Assembly (NCBI RefSeq): GCF_913776295.1
Contig: NZ_CAJYOJ010000078.1
Coordinates: forward strand, 62,001 to 126,000
DNA: 64,000 bases
Direction: 5' to 3'
From: an uncultured Pedobacter sp.
Lineage (GTDB): Bacteria; Bacteroidota; Bacteroidia; Sphingobacteriales; Sphingobacteriaceae
Position 1 is the stretch's first letter. Each line of letters opens with the position of its first letter. A model generated the notes under the pieces. It was not told where the DNA came from. It made no database searches and worked only from the letters and a program-made list of their open reading frames with translations. The position numbers and the translations under genes were made by a program. Shown here piece after piece: positions 19,440-29,905 of the stretch.

Positions 19440-19600
19440 TGGAAAGGTACCTTACTGCTAATCGGATACTGTATTCCGCCTTTCCGCTAAATTCCCGATC
19501 ACACTTTTGCTAAAAAAAAAAATGACTATTGAGATCGGGAGATATCACTTCAATACGGTTTAGTTAAATAGGGCTGTGCTGGAAACCCCCATTACTGTTT
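19440..19600. repeat. Degenerate dispersed intergenic repeat
   Basis: tccgcctttccgctaaattcccgatc...gagatcgggag, similar in style to 16487-16555. Confidence 0.4.
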
Positions 19601-19653
19601 CATGTATACTAAGCAGTTAACCGATTAACCGTTTAAACAATTAACCATTAGAG

Positions 19654-21087
19654 ATGATCTACGACAAAAGCCAGCTTATCGCTGCAGCATACGAACATCA
19701 ACCTACCAAAGAGCAAATGCTGTTTTGCGAAAGGATGTCGGCATTTTTGCAACAGGAAGATGAGTATCGTTGTTTTGTATTGAAAGGTTATGCAGGTACT
19801 GGTAAAACTACTTCCGTAGCAGCGCTGGTAAAGGTGTTAAGGCAGTTTAACCTGCGCAGCGAACTGCTTGCGCCAACGGGAAGGGCGGCAAAAGTGATGA
19901 GCCAATATTCCTTTCGTAAAGCTTTAACCATACATAAACGCATTTACCGGAAACGTTCGGCCGCATCGCCCGAAATGCAGTTTCAGCTTGCACCAAATCT
20001 TTCTGAAAATACGCTTTTTATCATTGATGAGGCTTCGATGATCGCTGATGAATTTAATGAAACAGGCTCTTCGATTTTACGTGATCTGCTGGAGTTTGTG
20101 TATAATACCAAAAACTGTTTACTGCTTTTCGTGGGGGATACGGCTCAATTACCTCCGGTTGGAAGTTTGGATAGCCCGGCACTAAATGAACAGTACTTAA
20201 CAGATACATTCGCCTTAACGGTTTCGTCTGTTGAGTTAAAGGAAGTGGTGCGTCAGGGAAAAAAATCCGGAATTCTGGCCAATGCCACCATGTTGCGGAA
20301 CCAGATTGCCAAAAATCCTGAACATCCTTTCCCTAAATTTCTGACTAAAAACTACACCGACATTTACAACATGGCCGGTGCACGTTTAGTAGAGGGCCTG
20401 GAGTATGCTTACCGGAAGTTTGGTATGGAAAATACTTTGGTCGTTTGCCGTTCCAATAAATCGGCCAACGTATATAACCAGCAGATCAGGGCAAGGTTGC
20501 TTTACCGTGAGGAGGAATTAACGGGTGGCGATCAGATTATGGTGGTGCGGAACAATTATTTCTGGCTGCCTGAGAACGAGGATACCGCCTTTATAGCCAA
20601 TGGCGATATGGCGAAAGTGATCCGCGTGAGGGGAGAAGAAGAACGTTATGGTTTCCGTTTTGCGGATGCTACCCTGGAGTTTATGGACTTTCCGGCGGCC
20701 GGGCAGATTAGCTGCAAGGTAATGCTGGATACTTTGAACTTAGAAAGTGCAAACCTGCCTTACGAACAAAATAAAAAGCTTTTTGATGGCCTTAATGAAG
20801 ATTATGAACATATTGCCAATAAAAGGCAACGGATGTTGGCCATAAAGGCCGATCCGTTTTACAATGCCCTGCAGATTAAATTTGCTTATGCGGTAACCTG
20901 CCATAAAGCACAGGGTGGACAATGGGATGCTGTTTTTGCTGACCAGGGTTATCTTACGGAAGAAATGATCGATCTTGATTTTCTGCGCTGGTTATATACT
21001 GCTGTAACCCGGGCAAAAAAAGAGTTATATTTAGTTAATTTTGCGCCACAGCTTTTCGCAAAAACAGCACAGGAGGATTATTTTTAG
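19654..21087 (+). CDS. RecD/Pif1-like ATP-dependent DNA helicase (AAA_30)
   Basis: Walker A LKGYAGTGKTTSVAAL, DEASM, GDTAQLPPVG, YAVTCHKAQGGQWDAVF, YTAVTRAKKELYLV. Confidence 0.93.
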   Translation: MIYDKSQLIAAAYEHQPTKEQMLFCERMSAFLQQEDEYRCFVLKGYAGTGKTTSVAALVKVLRQFNLRSELLAPTGRAAKVMSQYSFRKALTIHKRIYRKRSAASPEMQFQLAPNLSENTLFIIDEASMIADEFNETGSSILRDLLEFVYNTKNCLLLFVGDTAQLPPVGSLDSPALNEQYLTDTFALTVSSVELKEVVRQGKKSGILANATMLRNQIAKNPEHPFPKFLTKNYTDIYNMAGARLVEGLEYAYRKFGMENTLVVCRSNKSANVYNQQIRARLLYREEELTGGDQIMVVRNNYFWLPENEDTAFIANGDMAKVIRVRGEEERYGFRFADATLEFMDFPAAGQISCKVMLDTLNLESANLPYEQNKKLFDGLNEDYEHIANKRQRMLAIKADPFYNALQIKFAYAVTCHKAQGGQWDAVFADQGYLTEEMIDLDFLRWLYTAVTRAKKELYLVNFAPQLFAKTAQEDYF

Positions 21088-21222
21088 CGTTTCTCGTCAT
21101 GCTGAATTTATTTAAGCATCTTTCCATCATAAATCCTAAAATGAATCCTATAGCTGCTGAGTCAGACGACGATTAAACAAAATGAAGCCAAAAGAATTTA
21201 GAAACTAACCGGTTGTTATATT

Positions 21223-21897
21223 ATGAAATTTGCTTTTAGCCTGAAAAATAAATTGAAAACTGCTTTTTTGCTGTTCTGTATCATGTGTTGCACGCTGATG
21301 ATCCGTTTTTTAGAGGACAAAAGTGTAGAGAAAATCAATAATTCATTTATCTCGATGTATAACGACAGGCTTGTTCCGGCTACAGATTTATATTTAATTG
21401 CTGAAAATCTATACCATAAAAACGCAATCCTTCAGGAAGTCTTGCTCGGAAACGATACTGCAAAAGGTTCAACTGTACTTATAAATATGAACGCTTTTGA
21501 CCGGAAAATAGATTCAGTAATTAATAAATATGAACTTACTTTTTTGGTAAAACAGGAGAAAAATTATTTAAATGAGTTTAAAAAAGCCTTGTTTGTTCAG
21601 CAACGTGTAGAAGCCAAAATGCTGAGTATTAGCAGTGAAGATGAGGGAAGAACAATTTACGAATCGACAGGAAAACACGCAGTTAATCAAACCCTGGCTA
21701 GGCTTTCTGCACTGATTAAAATACAATCTAAGGTGGGTAATGATTTGATTAAAGATTCAAGGATTTTTGTTTCGGGAACGAAAGTTTACTCTACATTGCA
21801 GGTAATTCTGGCTATTGTGATCGGAATTATGATTGTGAACATCATTTCGGCTTCGAATATGGTTAAGATTACAAACGATAAATTTAATCTGAATTAG
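21223..21897 (+). CDS. Membrane protein with MCP-like four-helix-bundle sensory domain
   Basis: TM-helical bundle-TM layout; MYNDRLVPATDLYLIAENLYHKNAILQEVLLG resembles 4HB_MCP_1; no signalling domain follows. Confidence 0.65.
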   Translation: MKFAFSLKNKLKTAFLLFCIMCCTLMIRFLEDKSVEKINNSFISMYNDRLVPATDLYLIAENLYHKNAILQEVLLGNDTAKGSTVLINMNAFDRKIDSVINKYELTFLVKQEKNYLNEFKKALFVQQRVEAKMLSISSEDEGRTIYESTGKHAVNQTLARLSALIKIQSKVGNDLIKDSRIFVSGTKVYSTLQVILAIVIGIMIVNIISASNMVKITNDKFNLN

Positions 21898-21912
21898 ATT
21901 CTCCTGTCGGCC

Positions 21913-21964
21913 GGTGCGACACCAAGCAAAAAAAATTGCTACTGGTTGGTGTCGCACCAACCAG
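21913..21964. repeat. Overlapping palindromes GGTGCGACACCAA...TTGGTGTCGCACC / CTGGTTGGTGTCGCACCAACCAG
   Basis: 13-bp arms at 21913-21925 and 21946-21958; second palindrome 21942-21964 (10-bp arms, TCG loop). Confidence 0.85.
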
Positions 21965-21976
21965 CAGAAAATAAGG

Positions 21977-22822
21977 TTAGTCAGCGTCTTCGTCGGTTAG
22001 CAATCTAATCGAATCGTCAGAAAGCATAATCAGGCGTTCCTTGTACAAGGAGCCGATCGTTTTTTTGAATGCACTTTTACTGATCTGAAAGCGGTGATAA
22101 ATATCTTCAGGAGAGCTTTTGTCGCCCAGTTCAATCACACCGCCGCTTTTTCTAAGTTCTTTTAATATCATCTCTTTCGAATCGAGGATATGCCCATAAC
22201 CGCTGGGTTGGAGTGTCAGATCAATCTTTCCCTCCACGCGGATTTTCTTGATCCAACCTTTACGCCTGTCGCCAGGCTGGATATCATCGAAAACCTCATT
22301 ATTGTAAAGTAAACCGATGTAGGTATTGTTGATGATGGCATTATAGCCAAGGTCAGTCTCCTCGGTAATCAATAAACTCACTTCGTCACCCTCCTCAAAA
22401 TCGAAACCATCTTCTTCCACAAAATCGTACAATTTCGATGAAGCCAAAAGTCGGTCGTTATTTTCATCCAGGTACAGGTAAACCACATACTTGTAGCCTT
22501 TTTGCATGGGCCTTTTTTGTTCGCGTTTAGGCACATAAACGTCTTTATCAATTCCCAGATCCATAAAAACGCCCTCATCGCCGTCAGAAACCACTTTTAA
22601 GAAAGCAAAATCGCCCACTTCGGCATATGCTTTTTGAGTAGTTGCAGTCAAACGGCCATCTTTTTGTATAAATACAAAAACGTTAATGTTATCTCCAATT
22701 TCTATACCATTCGGAACGTATTGGTAGGGTAGCACCACCAGTTTATCGCCGTCAGTTAAGTTTAATCCGGCTTCTGTTTTACTTTGAATCCTTAATTCGT
22801 TGTATTTTCCTATTTCAATCAT
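21977..22822 (-). CDS. S1 RNA-binding protein, CvfB family
   Basis: Serial S1-like segments (GDFAFLKVVSDGDEGVFMDLGIDKDVYVPKREQ) and C-terminal winged-helix YHRFQISKSAFKKTIGSLYKERLI. Confidence 0.9.
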   Translation of the reverse strand: MIEIGKYNELRIQSKTEAGLNLTDGDKLVVLPYQYVPNGIEIGDNINVFVFIQKDGRLTATTQKAYAEVGDFAFLKVVSDGDEGVFMDLGIDKDVYVPKREQKRPMQKGYKYVVYLYLDENNDRLLASSKLYDFVEEDGFDFEEGDEVSLLITEETDLGYNAIINNTYIGLLYNNEVFDDIQPGDRRKGWIKKIRVEGKIDLTLQPSGYGHILDSKEMILKELRKSGGVIELGDKSSPEDIYHRFQISKSAFKKTIGSLYKERLIMLSDDSIRLLTDEDAD

Positions 22823-23021
22823 TAATTTTGGGTTTAACCATTCTCTCCAATGGCTTTTATTACAAAGGTAGTAATGTTTAATGGCAAATTGGTTTTAAAT
22901 CATAAGCAAACAACCTGATGTGCTCGTTTATGAATATCTTTCTTCTTTAGTATCTTTCTTACAAATGATATCAATTAATTCGGCTAAATTTGGAAACTAC
23001 AACTAAGGTATCTTCATTGAT

Positions 23022-24758
23022 ATGAAAAAAACCAAAGAAGCCAAAAAGCCGGGTATTTTCAGTTTGCTTGGAAATTACAAGGGCTTAATTTTTATGCTGA
23101 TCCTGTTTGCATTGCTCAGTAATGGCATCAACTTACTTTTGCCCAAGATTATTGCCAGCGGTATCGATTCTTACACCAATAAAACTTTCGATCTTCAATC
23201 CACTCTGCTTCAGTTTTCGCTGGCCATTGTGCTGGTTTTTATCTTCACTTATTTACAAAGCATTGTACAAACCTATGCTTCTGAACGGGTGGCCAGAGAT
23301 TTACGAACGAGGTTATCTGATCAGATTTCGCGGCAAAGCCATGCCTACATTATTCAGGCTAATCCGTCAAAACTGCTAACCAACCTTACCGCTGATGCCG
23401 ATTCGATCAAAATGTTTGTTTCGCAGGCTATCGTTTCTATCTGTTCGTCTGTTTTTTTAATTGTTGGAGCAAGCATCCTGTTGCTTACGATCAATTGGAG
23501 ACTGGCCCTTTGTGTAATCGCTATAGTACCTATTATTGGCGGTGCATTTTTCTATGTGTTAAGCAAGGTGAGAGTACTTTTTAAAAAGAGCAGGGAAGTA
23601 ATCGATTGGCTGAATAAGGTGATTAGTGAAAGTATTATGGGTTCAGCTTTGATCCGCATCATCAATTCGCAGATGCTGGAATACAACAAGTTTTTAGATG
23701 CGAATGCGAAGGCGAGAGATTTGGGCATATCCATCCTCAGGATGTTTGCAGCTTTGGTTCCGGTTATCGTTTTTACGGCCAATTTGTCTAGCTTATGCAT
23801 TCTGGTACTGGGTGGTCATTTCGTTATTACCAATTCAATGACTTTGGGGGAATTTACTGCTTTTAGCAGCTATCTTACGCTTATTATATTTCCCATTTTA
23901 GTGATTGGTTTTATGAGCAATGTTATTGCACAGGCTACAGCTTCGTATCAAAGGATAGAAACCGTACTCAACGCCATGGAAATTAACCATCCCGGAACCT
24001 TAAGTTCCTCCTTAAAGGGAGACGTGGAAGTGAAAGACATCAGCTTAAGCTTTGGTCAAAAACCAGTTTTGAAATCAATTTCATTTTCCGCAAAAGCAGG
24101 CTCCAGAACGGCCATTATTGGTCCTACAGCTGCTGGAAAAACGCAACTGCTTTATGTTTTAACAGGTTTGATTGATGCTGATGCTGGAACTGTATTGTAC
24201 GATGGGCAAGAGATTAAAAAGTATAAACAACAAGATTTTCACAAACAGGTTGGTTTTGTATTTCAGGATAGCATTATGTTTAACATAAGCATTAGGGAGA
24301 ATATTGCCTTTAGTGATACCGTCACAGATGAATCGCTGGCTAAGGCCATTGCTACAGCTGAATTGAAAGATTTTGTAAATGCTCTGCCCGATCAGCTGAA
24401 CACGGTTATTTCAGAACGGGGAAATAGCCTTTCTGGCGGACAAAAACAACGGATTATGCTGGCCAGAGCCCTGGCGTTAAATCCCAGGATTTTGTTACTG
24501 GATGATTTTACGGCCCGTGTTGATGCTCATACGGAGAAAAAGATCCTGGAAAATATCCGGCAAAATTATCCGGGTTTAACTTTGCTTTCCATTACCCAAA
24601 AAATAGCTTCTGTAGAACGTTACGACAAAGTGATCCTGCTGATGCAAGGCGAAATCATTGCAGAAGGAAACCACCAGGAACTGTTGAAAAGCAGTCCTGA
24701 ATATGTTCAGATTTACCATTCACAACAGAGCACCAGTAATTATGAACTACAATCTTAA
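23022..24758 (+). CDS. ABC transporter permease/ATP-binding protein
   Basis: ABC_membrane helices, Walker A GPTAAGKT, signature LSGGQKQR, Walker B ILLLDD. Confidence 0.95.
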   Translation: MKKTKEAKKPGIFSLLGNYKGLIFMLILFALLSNGINLLLPKIIASGIDSYTNKTFDLQSTLLQFSLAIVLVFIFTYLQSIVQTYASERVARDLRTRLSDQISRQSHAYIIQANPSKLLTNLTADADSIKMFVSQAIVSICSSVFLIVGASILLLTINWRLALCVIAIVPIIGGAFFYVLSKVRVLFKKSREVIDWLNKVISESIMGSALIRIINSQMLEYNKFLDANAKARDLGISILRMFAALVPVIVFTANLSSLCILVLGGHFVITNSMTLGEFTAFSSYLTLIIFPILVIGFMSNVIAQATASYQRIETVLNAMEINHPGTLSSSLKGDVEVKDISLSFGQKPVLKSISFSAKAGSRTAIIGPTAAGKTQLLYVLTGLIDADAGTVLYDGQEIKKYKQQDFHKQVGFVFQDSIMFNISIRENIAFSDTVTDESLAKAIATAELKDFVNALPDQLNTVISERGNSLSGGQKQRIMLARALALNPRILLLDDFTARVDAHTEKKILENIRQNYPGLTLLSITQKIASVERYDKVILLMQGEIIAEGNHQELLKSSPEYVQIYHSQQSTSNYELQS

Positions 24759-26502
24759 TCAGCCTGGCACCGGGCAGGAAAAACAGTCGACTTATAAAGC
24801 GCTGAAAAGCCTGCTAAAATTGATTTCTGCTGAGCATAAGACACTTTGGCTGGCGTTGGCTGCTATTTTGGTGAATTCAGGCTTATTGCTTCTGGGGCCT
24901 TTACTGGTAGGCCATACGGTTGATACCTATATCCGTACCAAACAATTTCACGGTGTACTTACTTTCGGCAGTATACTATTGGTTATGTATCTGATTGCCA
25001 TGGTTACAGGTTATATACAAACCAGGTTAATGGGAGGAGTGGGGCAGCGGATGTTGTATACCCTACGCAATGCCATTTTTAATAAATTGCAGGAATTGCC
25101 CGTTTCTTTTTTTAACCAGAATAAGGCCGGCGACCTGATTTCGAGGGTAAATAACGATACCGATAAACTGAACCAGTTTTTCTCGCAATCCTTAATGCAG
25201 TTTATCGGCAGTATTGTAACCATGATCGGTGCCGGTATTTTCCTGCTTTCCATTAACATCGAATTAGGTTCAGCTACGCTTGCGCCTGCTGTAGTGATCG
25301 TACTTTTTACTGTGGCTTTATCACCCTGGGTGAAAGGAAAAAATGCCAGAAATTTAAAAAGCGTTGGGGGAATGAGTGCTGAAATACAGGAAAGCCTGAA
25401 TAATTTTAAGGTGATCATAGCCTTTAACCGCAGAGATTATTTCAGGAGACGTTTTGACGAGGCTAATGCCGAAAATTATAAAACAGCAATCAGCGCGGGG
25501 TTAGCCAACAATATTTTTGTGCCTGTTTACGGGCTGTTATCGGGCATTGCGCAATTAATTACGTTGTTATTTGGTATTTATTTAATTGCTAATGGCCATT
25601 TTACCTTGGGTTTATTGGTCAGTTATATTTCTTATACCACCAATTTTTATAATCCGCTACGGCAGTTGGCTGCACTTTGGACCAGTTTTCAGGTAGCCAT
25701 GGCCAGCTGGGACAGGATTTCGCAGATTTTATCTTTAGAAAGCAATTTAAAACAAACAACATTAACTGAAAAGATTACTTCCAGTGCCTTGCTGGAATTT
25801 AAAAACGTTCACTATTCTTATGATAACAGTAAAGAAATCTTACATAATATCAATTTGAGGTTCGAGAAAGGCAAAACTTATGCGTTAATCGGGCCAACTG
25901 GTGGTGGGAAAACCACAACAGCTTCACTTATTTCCCGTTTGTACGATCCTACCAGCGGAATGGTTTTGTTAAACGGTAAAGATATCAGGACGTTTTCTGC
26001 AGCAGAAAGGACACAAAAAATTGGTTTTATATTGCAGGAGCCATTTCTATTTACCGGAACGGTAAAGGAAAACATTTTATATGGTAACAGTCGATATGAA
26101 GCGGTAACTGATGCCGAATTAGAAAAAATAATTGAAGAAGCGAACCTGAATGCGCTTTTAGCCATATTTGATGAAGGATTGAATACACAGATTACTTCAG
26201 GAACAGACGGTATCAGTTTAGGACAGAAACAGCTAATTGCCTTTATGCGTGCGGTACTCAGAAATCCTGAATTGTTGATTCTTGATGAAGCTACAGCGAA
26301 TATTGACACAATAACCGAGCAACTTTTAGGGAGTATTTTAAATAAACTTTCTAAGGAAACCACATTGGTGATTATTGCTCACCGTTTAAACACCATCGAA
26401 AATGCAGATGAAATTTATTTTGTAAACGAAGGTGAGGTACAGCAGGCAGGAACACTTAACGATGCATTGAATATGTTACTAAAAGGTAAGCGCGTAAGTT
26501 GA
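24742..26502 (+). CDS. ABC transporter permease/ATP-binding protein, likely heterodimer partner
   Basis: ORF 24703-26502; Walker A GPTGGGKT, signature SLGQKQ, LILDEATANID; start ATG 24742 overlaps the upstream ABC gene. Confidence 0.94.
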   Translation: MNYNLNQPGTGQEKQSTYKALKSLLKLISAEHKTLWLALAAILVNSGLLLLGPLLVGHTVDTYIRTKQFHGVLTFGSILLVMYLIAMVTGYIQTRLMGGVGQRMLYTLRNAIFNKLQELPVSFFNQNKAGDLISRVNNDTDKLNQFFSQSLMQFIGSIVTMIGAGIFLLSINIELGSATLAPAVVIVLFTVALSPWVKGKNARNLKSVGGMSAEIQESLNNFKVIIAFNRRDYFRRRFDEANAENYKTAISAGLANNIFVPVYGLLSGIAQLITLLFGIYLIANGHFTLGLLVSYISYTTNFYNPLRQLAALWTSFQVAMASWDRISQILSLESNLKQTTLTEKITSSALLEFKNVHYSYDNSKEILHNINLRFEKGKTYALIGPTGGGKTTTASLISRLYDPTSGMVLLNGKDIRTFSAAERTQKIGFILQEPFLFTGTVKENILYGNSRYEAVTDAELEKIIEEANLNALLAIFDEGLNTQITSGTDGISLGQKQLIAFMRAVLRNPELLILDEATANIDTITEQLLGSILNKLSKETTLVIIAHRLNTIENADEIYFVNEGEVQQAGTLNDALNMLLKGKRVS

Positions 26503-26595
26503 TATATTTACTTTAGGTTGTTTAAAATTTGCAATTTCGAACTGATCAATTATGAATTTGCAATCCACGTAAGGGATTAGCAATTCTTAAATGGA

Positions 26596-26612
26596 CGGGA
26601 TTATAAATCCCG
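26596..26612. repeat. Palindrome CGGGATT-ATA-AATCCCG
   Basis: Perfect 7-bp arms; related copy at 31643-31659. Confidence 0.65.
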
Positions 26613-26645
26613 ATTCATACGGACTCGCATTAATAACAAACATAA

Positions 26646-27533
26646 ATGAAAAAATATTTTCTTTCTCTGGTCTTTTCGGCTTTAAGCATTACTTCTTTTG
26701 CACAAAATGCAGAGCTTCTTTTTGTCCAGGATAGTTTGAAATTGATTTCTTCACAGTTTAAGTTTACCGAAGGTGCTTCGGTTGATGAAGAGGGAAATGT
26801 TTTTTTTACCGACCAACCAAACGATAAAATCTGGAAATACGATATCAATGGTAAACTGAGCTTGTACATGGACAAATCAGGCAGGGCAAACGGGACTTAT
26901 TTTGATAAAAAGGGAAACTTAATTGTATGTGCCGATGAAAATAACGAGATCTGGTCTATCGATAAAAATAAGAACATCAAGATACTTTTCAGTGATTATG
27001 AAGGTAAAAAAGTGAATGGTCCGAACGATATCTGGCTGGATGCTAAAGGTGGAATATATTTTACCGATCCTTATTATCAGCGCGATTATTGGACACGGAA
27101 ATCGCCCGAAATTCAGGGCCAAAGAGTGTATTATTTACCGAAGGGGAAGAAAGAAGCGACGGTAGTTGCTAACGATGTAATTAAACCAAACGGTATTGTC
27201 GGTACTCCGGACGGGAAATTTTTATATGTAGCCGATATGGATGCAAATAAAACTTATCGTTATCGTATTGGTGCCGATGCCAGATTAACCGATAGGCAGC
27301 TTATTCTTACCCAGCATTCTGACGGAATGACTTTAGATCATAAAGGCAATATTTATGTAACGGGCAAAGGCGTGACTATTTACAAACCAACAGGAGAAAA
27401 GATTGCGCATATTGAGGTTCCGGAAGCTTGGTGTGGTAATATTTGCTTTGGTGGGAAGCAGAGAAATATGCTGTTTATCACGGCTTCAAAATCGATTTAT
27501 ACCATTCCGATGAATACGAAAGGAGTTGAATAG
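26646..27533 (+). CDS. SMP-30/gluconolactonase family protein, secreted
   Basis: Signal peptide; EGASVDEEGNVFFTDQPNDKIWKYDINGK, GPNDIWLDAKGGIYFTDPYY, PNGIVGTPDGKFLYVADM. Confidence 0.93.
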   Translation: MKKYFLSLVFSALSITSFAQNAELLFVQDSLKLISSQFKFTEGASVDEEGNVFFTDQPNDKIWKYDINGKLSLYMDKSGRANGTYFDKKGNLIVCADENNEIWSIDKNKNIKILFSDYEGKKVNGPNDIWLDAKGGIYFTDPYYQRDYWTRKSPEIQGQRVYYLPKGKKEATVVANDVIKPNGIVGTPDGKFLYVADMDANKTYRYRIGADARLTDRQLILTQHSDGMTLDHKGNIYVTGKGVTIYKPTGEKIAHIEVPEAWCGNICFGGKQRNMLFITASKSIYTIPMNTKGVE

Positions 27534-27604
27534 TTTTTTTATTTTCAGTAAATATTGAAAGTTTAATATTTTTATTCGATATTTGGCAGTACAAATATTA
27601 AATC

Positions 27605-28513
27605 ATGAAAGCAGTTGTAAATAGAAAAATTTTAGGTTTTCTGGTCCCCAATTTTTTAATTATCGGCATCATCGGGGTAAACAGATTCGTACTCCAGGCT
27701 GAGAGTGGGGGTATTTTAGTTTTTTCCGAATTTATAATCCTCCCGATATTGATGGGGATATTAGCTGCTTGGTATTGGCGCGATTTAAAATTAAACAGTA
27801 AAAAGTTGATCTGGTATTCGATATTAAACGGCTTTTTTGCTATTATACTGAGTTTTTTATTTCTTGGTGAAGGAACCATCTGCCTGATTATTGTATCTCC
27901 GCTTATTTTTGCTTTTGTTACTACGGGTGCTTTTATTGGAAAGGTTATGTTTAAAAAGAACAAACAAACATTAAACATAAGCTTCGTTTCATTGTTGTTT
28001 GCTGTTTTTGTAATAGACTCGATATCAGATCACCACTATGAAAATATGGTTTCGGATGAGGTGATTATTAGGGCCAGACCTGAAAAAATCTGGAAAAATG
28101 TGGTCGCTTTTGATAGAATAAAGAAACCAAACAACTACTGGCTTTTTAGAATAGGGATGCCAAGCCCTATGCAAACAACAGTTTCGGGATATAAAAACGG
28201 CGCAGCTCGTAAATGTATTTTTAGCAACGGCTATACTTTCGATGAAAAGGTTATAACCTACGAAGAAAATAAAAATCTAACTTTTGATATTATTAACCAA
28301 CCAAAAGATCCCGAAATAATGGGGCATATTGATATTGACCGCGGGCAATTTTTATTACATGATAATGGCGATGGGACCACAACATTGATTGGAAATAGCT
28401 GGTATAAGCTACACGTTTTTCCAACCTGGTATTACGATTTATGGGCCGAAAGTATTACCAGGAATGTACATCTGAGGGTAATGGAACACATTAAAGCCCT
28501 TAGCGAAGAATAA
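27605..28513 (+). CDS. Integral membrane protein with C-terminal SRPBCC-like domain
   Basis: N-terminal TM helices; ENMVSDEVIIRARPEKIWKNVVAFDRI START-like domain. Confidence 0.7.
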   Translation: MKAVVNRKILGFLVPNFLIIGIIGVNRFVLQAESGGILVFSEFIILPILMGILAAWYWRDLKLNSKKLIWYSILNGFFAIILSFLFLGEGTICLIIVSPLIFAFVTTGAFIGKVMFKKNKQTLNISFVSLLFAVFVIDSISDHHYENMVSDEVIIRARPEKIWKNVVAFDRIKKPNNYWLFRIGMPSPMQTTVSGYKNGAARKCIFSNGYTFDEKVITYEENKNLTFDIINQPKDPEIMGHIDIDRGQFLLHDNGDGTTTLIGNSWYKLHVFPTWYYDLWAESITRNVHLRVMEHIKALSEE

Positions 28514-28926
28514 TGTTTCATTTTATTGTTTATCGGCTGAATTTCCTCAAAGGCGTACCTTTGTTTGCACTGATTTATGATAGCTGTTTAAAAATTGCCA
28601 TGTTTCTGGCTGCGCCTGAAAGACTAGGCTGGTTTGACGACATTGAAAATGAGGTGCTGAGTTGGGACGGGACAAACGTAAGCTTACACAAATTTGGCGG
28701 AACGCAGTTTAATTACGGACGAAAAGAGATCGGTCATTTACACAGTAACGGGTTATTAGATATTTTGGTCGGCCGGCAGGTTAAGCAAGAGCTACTGGCT
28801 TCAGGAAAGGCAGAAGTGCATCATATTTTTAAAGAATCTGGCTGGATCAGTTTTTATATTTTAACTGAAAAAGACCTGATAAATGCGAAGTGTTTGTTGA
28901 AAGAGGCTTATCAAAGCAGAATGTAG
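28513..28926 (+). CDS. DUF5519/luciferase-like domain protein
   Basis: LHKFGGTQFNYGRKEIGHLHSNGLLDILVGRQVKQELLASGKAEVHHIF; start overlaps the upstream stop (TAATG). Confidence 0.75.
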   Translation: MFHFIVYRLNFLKGVPLFALIYDSCLKIAMFLAAPERLGWFDDIENEVLSWDGTNVSLHKFGGTQFNYGRKEIGHLHSNGLLDILVGRQVKQELLASGKAEVHHIFKESGWISFYILTEKDLINAKCLLKEAYQSRM

Positions 28927-29049
28927 CTGCCTTTACGATAACTGCAAATAGTAAGATAATTTTTATTCTGTTCAGTTTATTCATCCTCCTAAAATATGAA
29001 TCACATTAGTTAGTTTTGAGTTTCCTACTTATAGGGATAGACGACTATG

Positions 29050-29081
29050 AAAAAGCCCGCTCAGGATTGAGGGGCTTTTTT
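29050..29081 (+). terminator. Intrinsic terminator
   Basis: AAAAAGCCC...GGGCTTTTTT. Confidence 0.75.
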
Positions 29082-29458
29082 ACTTTACTCCGCTACTAAA
29101 AAAAGCGGATCTGATACTTTCTGCGTTTACAAAACCACTGCGTTCAGGTTTGTTGGTGCTAATTTATCTGGACTGTAAAAGTTTTTTTGATTTTCCTGGC
29201 TCTTGGTATTGACAGCGTGCCTGGTTAAAATCCGTGCTTTATTAAAGTTGCTTAGCAAAATGCCTAAACTTTTCTCAAAAAGGTGTGTCCACCAGGTAGG
29301 ACCGCGCGGGAATGATATGATGGAAGAGCCCTCTATAAATCGGAATCTCGTTTTTTCAGCATATTCTAATGATTTAATTAATTGTATAGGTACTGTTACA
29401 TTTAATTTTGCCTGGAATAATTTCTTAAATTAGCCTATATCAAAAACCTGATGAGCTT

Positions 29459-29734
29459 ATGGAAAATCTAAAAGAAGAAACCAAAATCAAAGCTTTTCTT
29501 ACCAGGATCAAAGCGGAGTGGCCAGGAGTGGTAGAGCGCTTTGAGTTTAAAACTGGCAGTGTAATATATGTTCATTTAAAAGAAGGCATATCAAGCGTGG
29601 ATTTTTTAGGTAAACTTTCCAGACAGGTAGAGCGTTTTGTCGATTTCAGTAAGCCTATCATCTTATATCATATTGAAAGTGATGGCATGAACTTAAGATC
29701 GCATCCCATTAACTGGTACTCGACGCTTAGATAG
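29459..29734 (+). CDS. Hypothetical protein (91 aa)
   Basis: ATG-started ORF MENLKEETKIKAFLTRIKAEWPGVV..., no antisense competitor. Confidence 0.6.
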   Translation: MENLKEETKIKAFLTRIKAEWPGVVERFEFKTGSVIYVHLKEGISSVDFLGKLSRQVERFVDFSKPIILYHIESDGMNLRSHPINWYSTLR

Positions 29735-29817
29735 GTAATCTTGATGTTCACCAATCTTTCCGGAGCCCACTTGTACTGTAAATGTTTATTTTTATTTCTA
29801 GGGTTTTGAATCTTTTT

Positions 29818-29842
29818 ACAGATAAAACGTAATTTTATCTGT
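29818..29842. promoter_or_regulatory. Hairpin ACAGATAAAA-CGTAA-TTTTATCTGT in the cold-shock gene leader
   Basis: Perfect 10-bp stem 64 nt upstream of the csp start codon. Confidence 0.5.
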
Positions 29843-29905
29843 CAGTAATTTTGGTTTATGGGTTTTAATCCTATTTTTGATTTTTAATTTAAAACATCCA
29901 GTATA

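Noticed and set aside
25011-26363. Minus ORFs of 135 and 161 aa
   Set aside because: Antisense to a confident ABC transporter with intact motifs.
29203-29433. 76-aa plus ORF
   Set aside because: No recognisable domain and poor coding look; left as uncertain rather than annotated.
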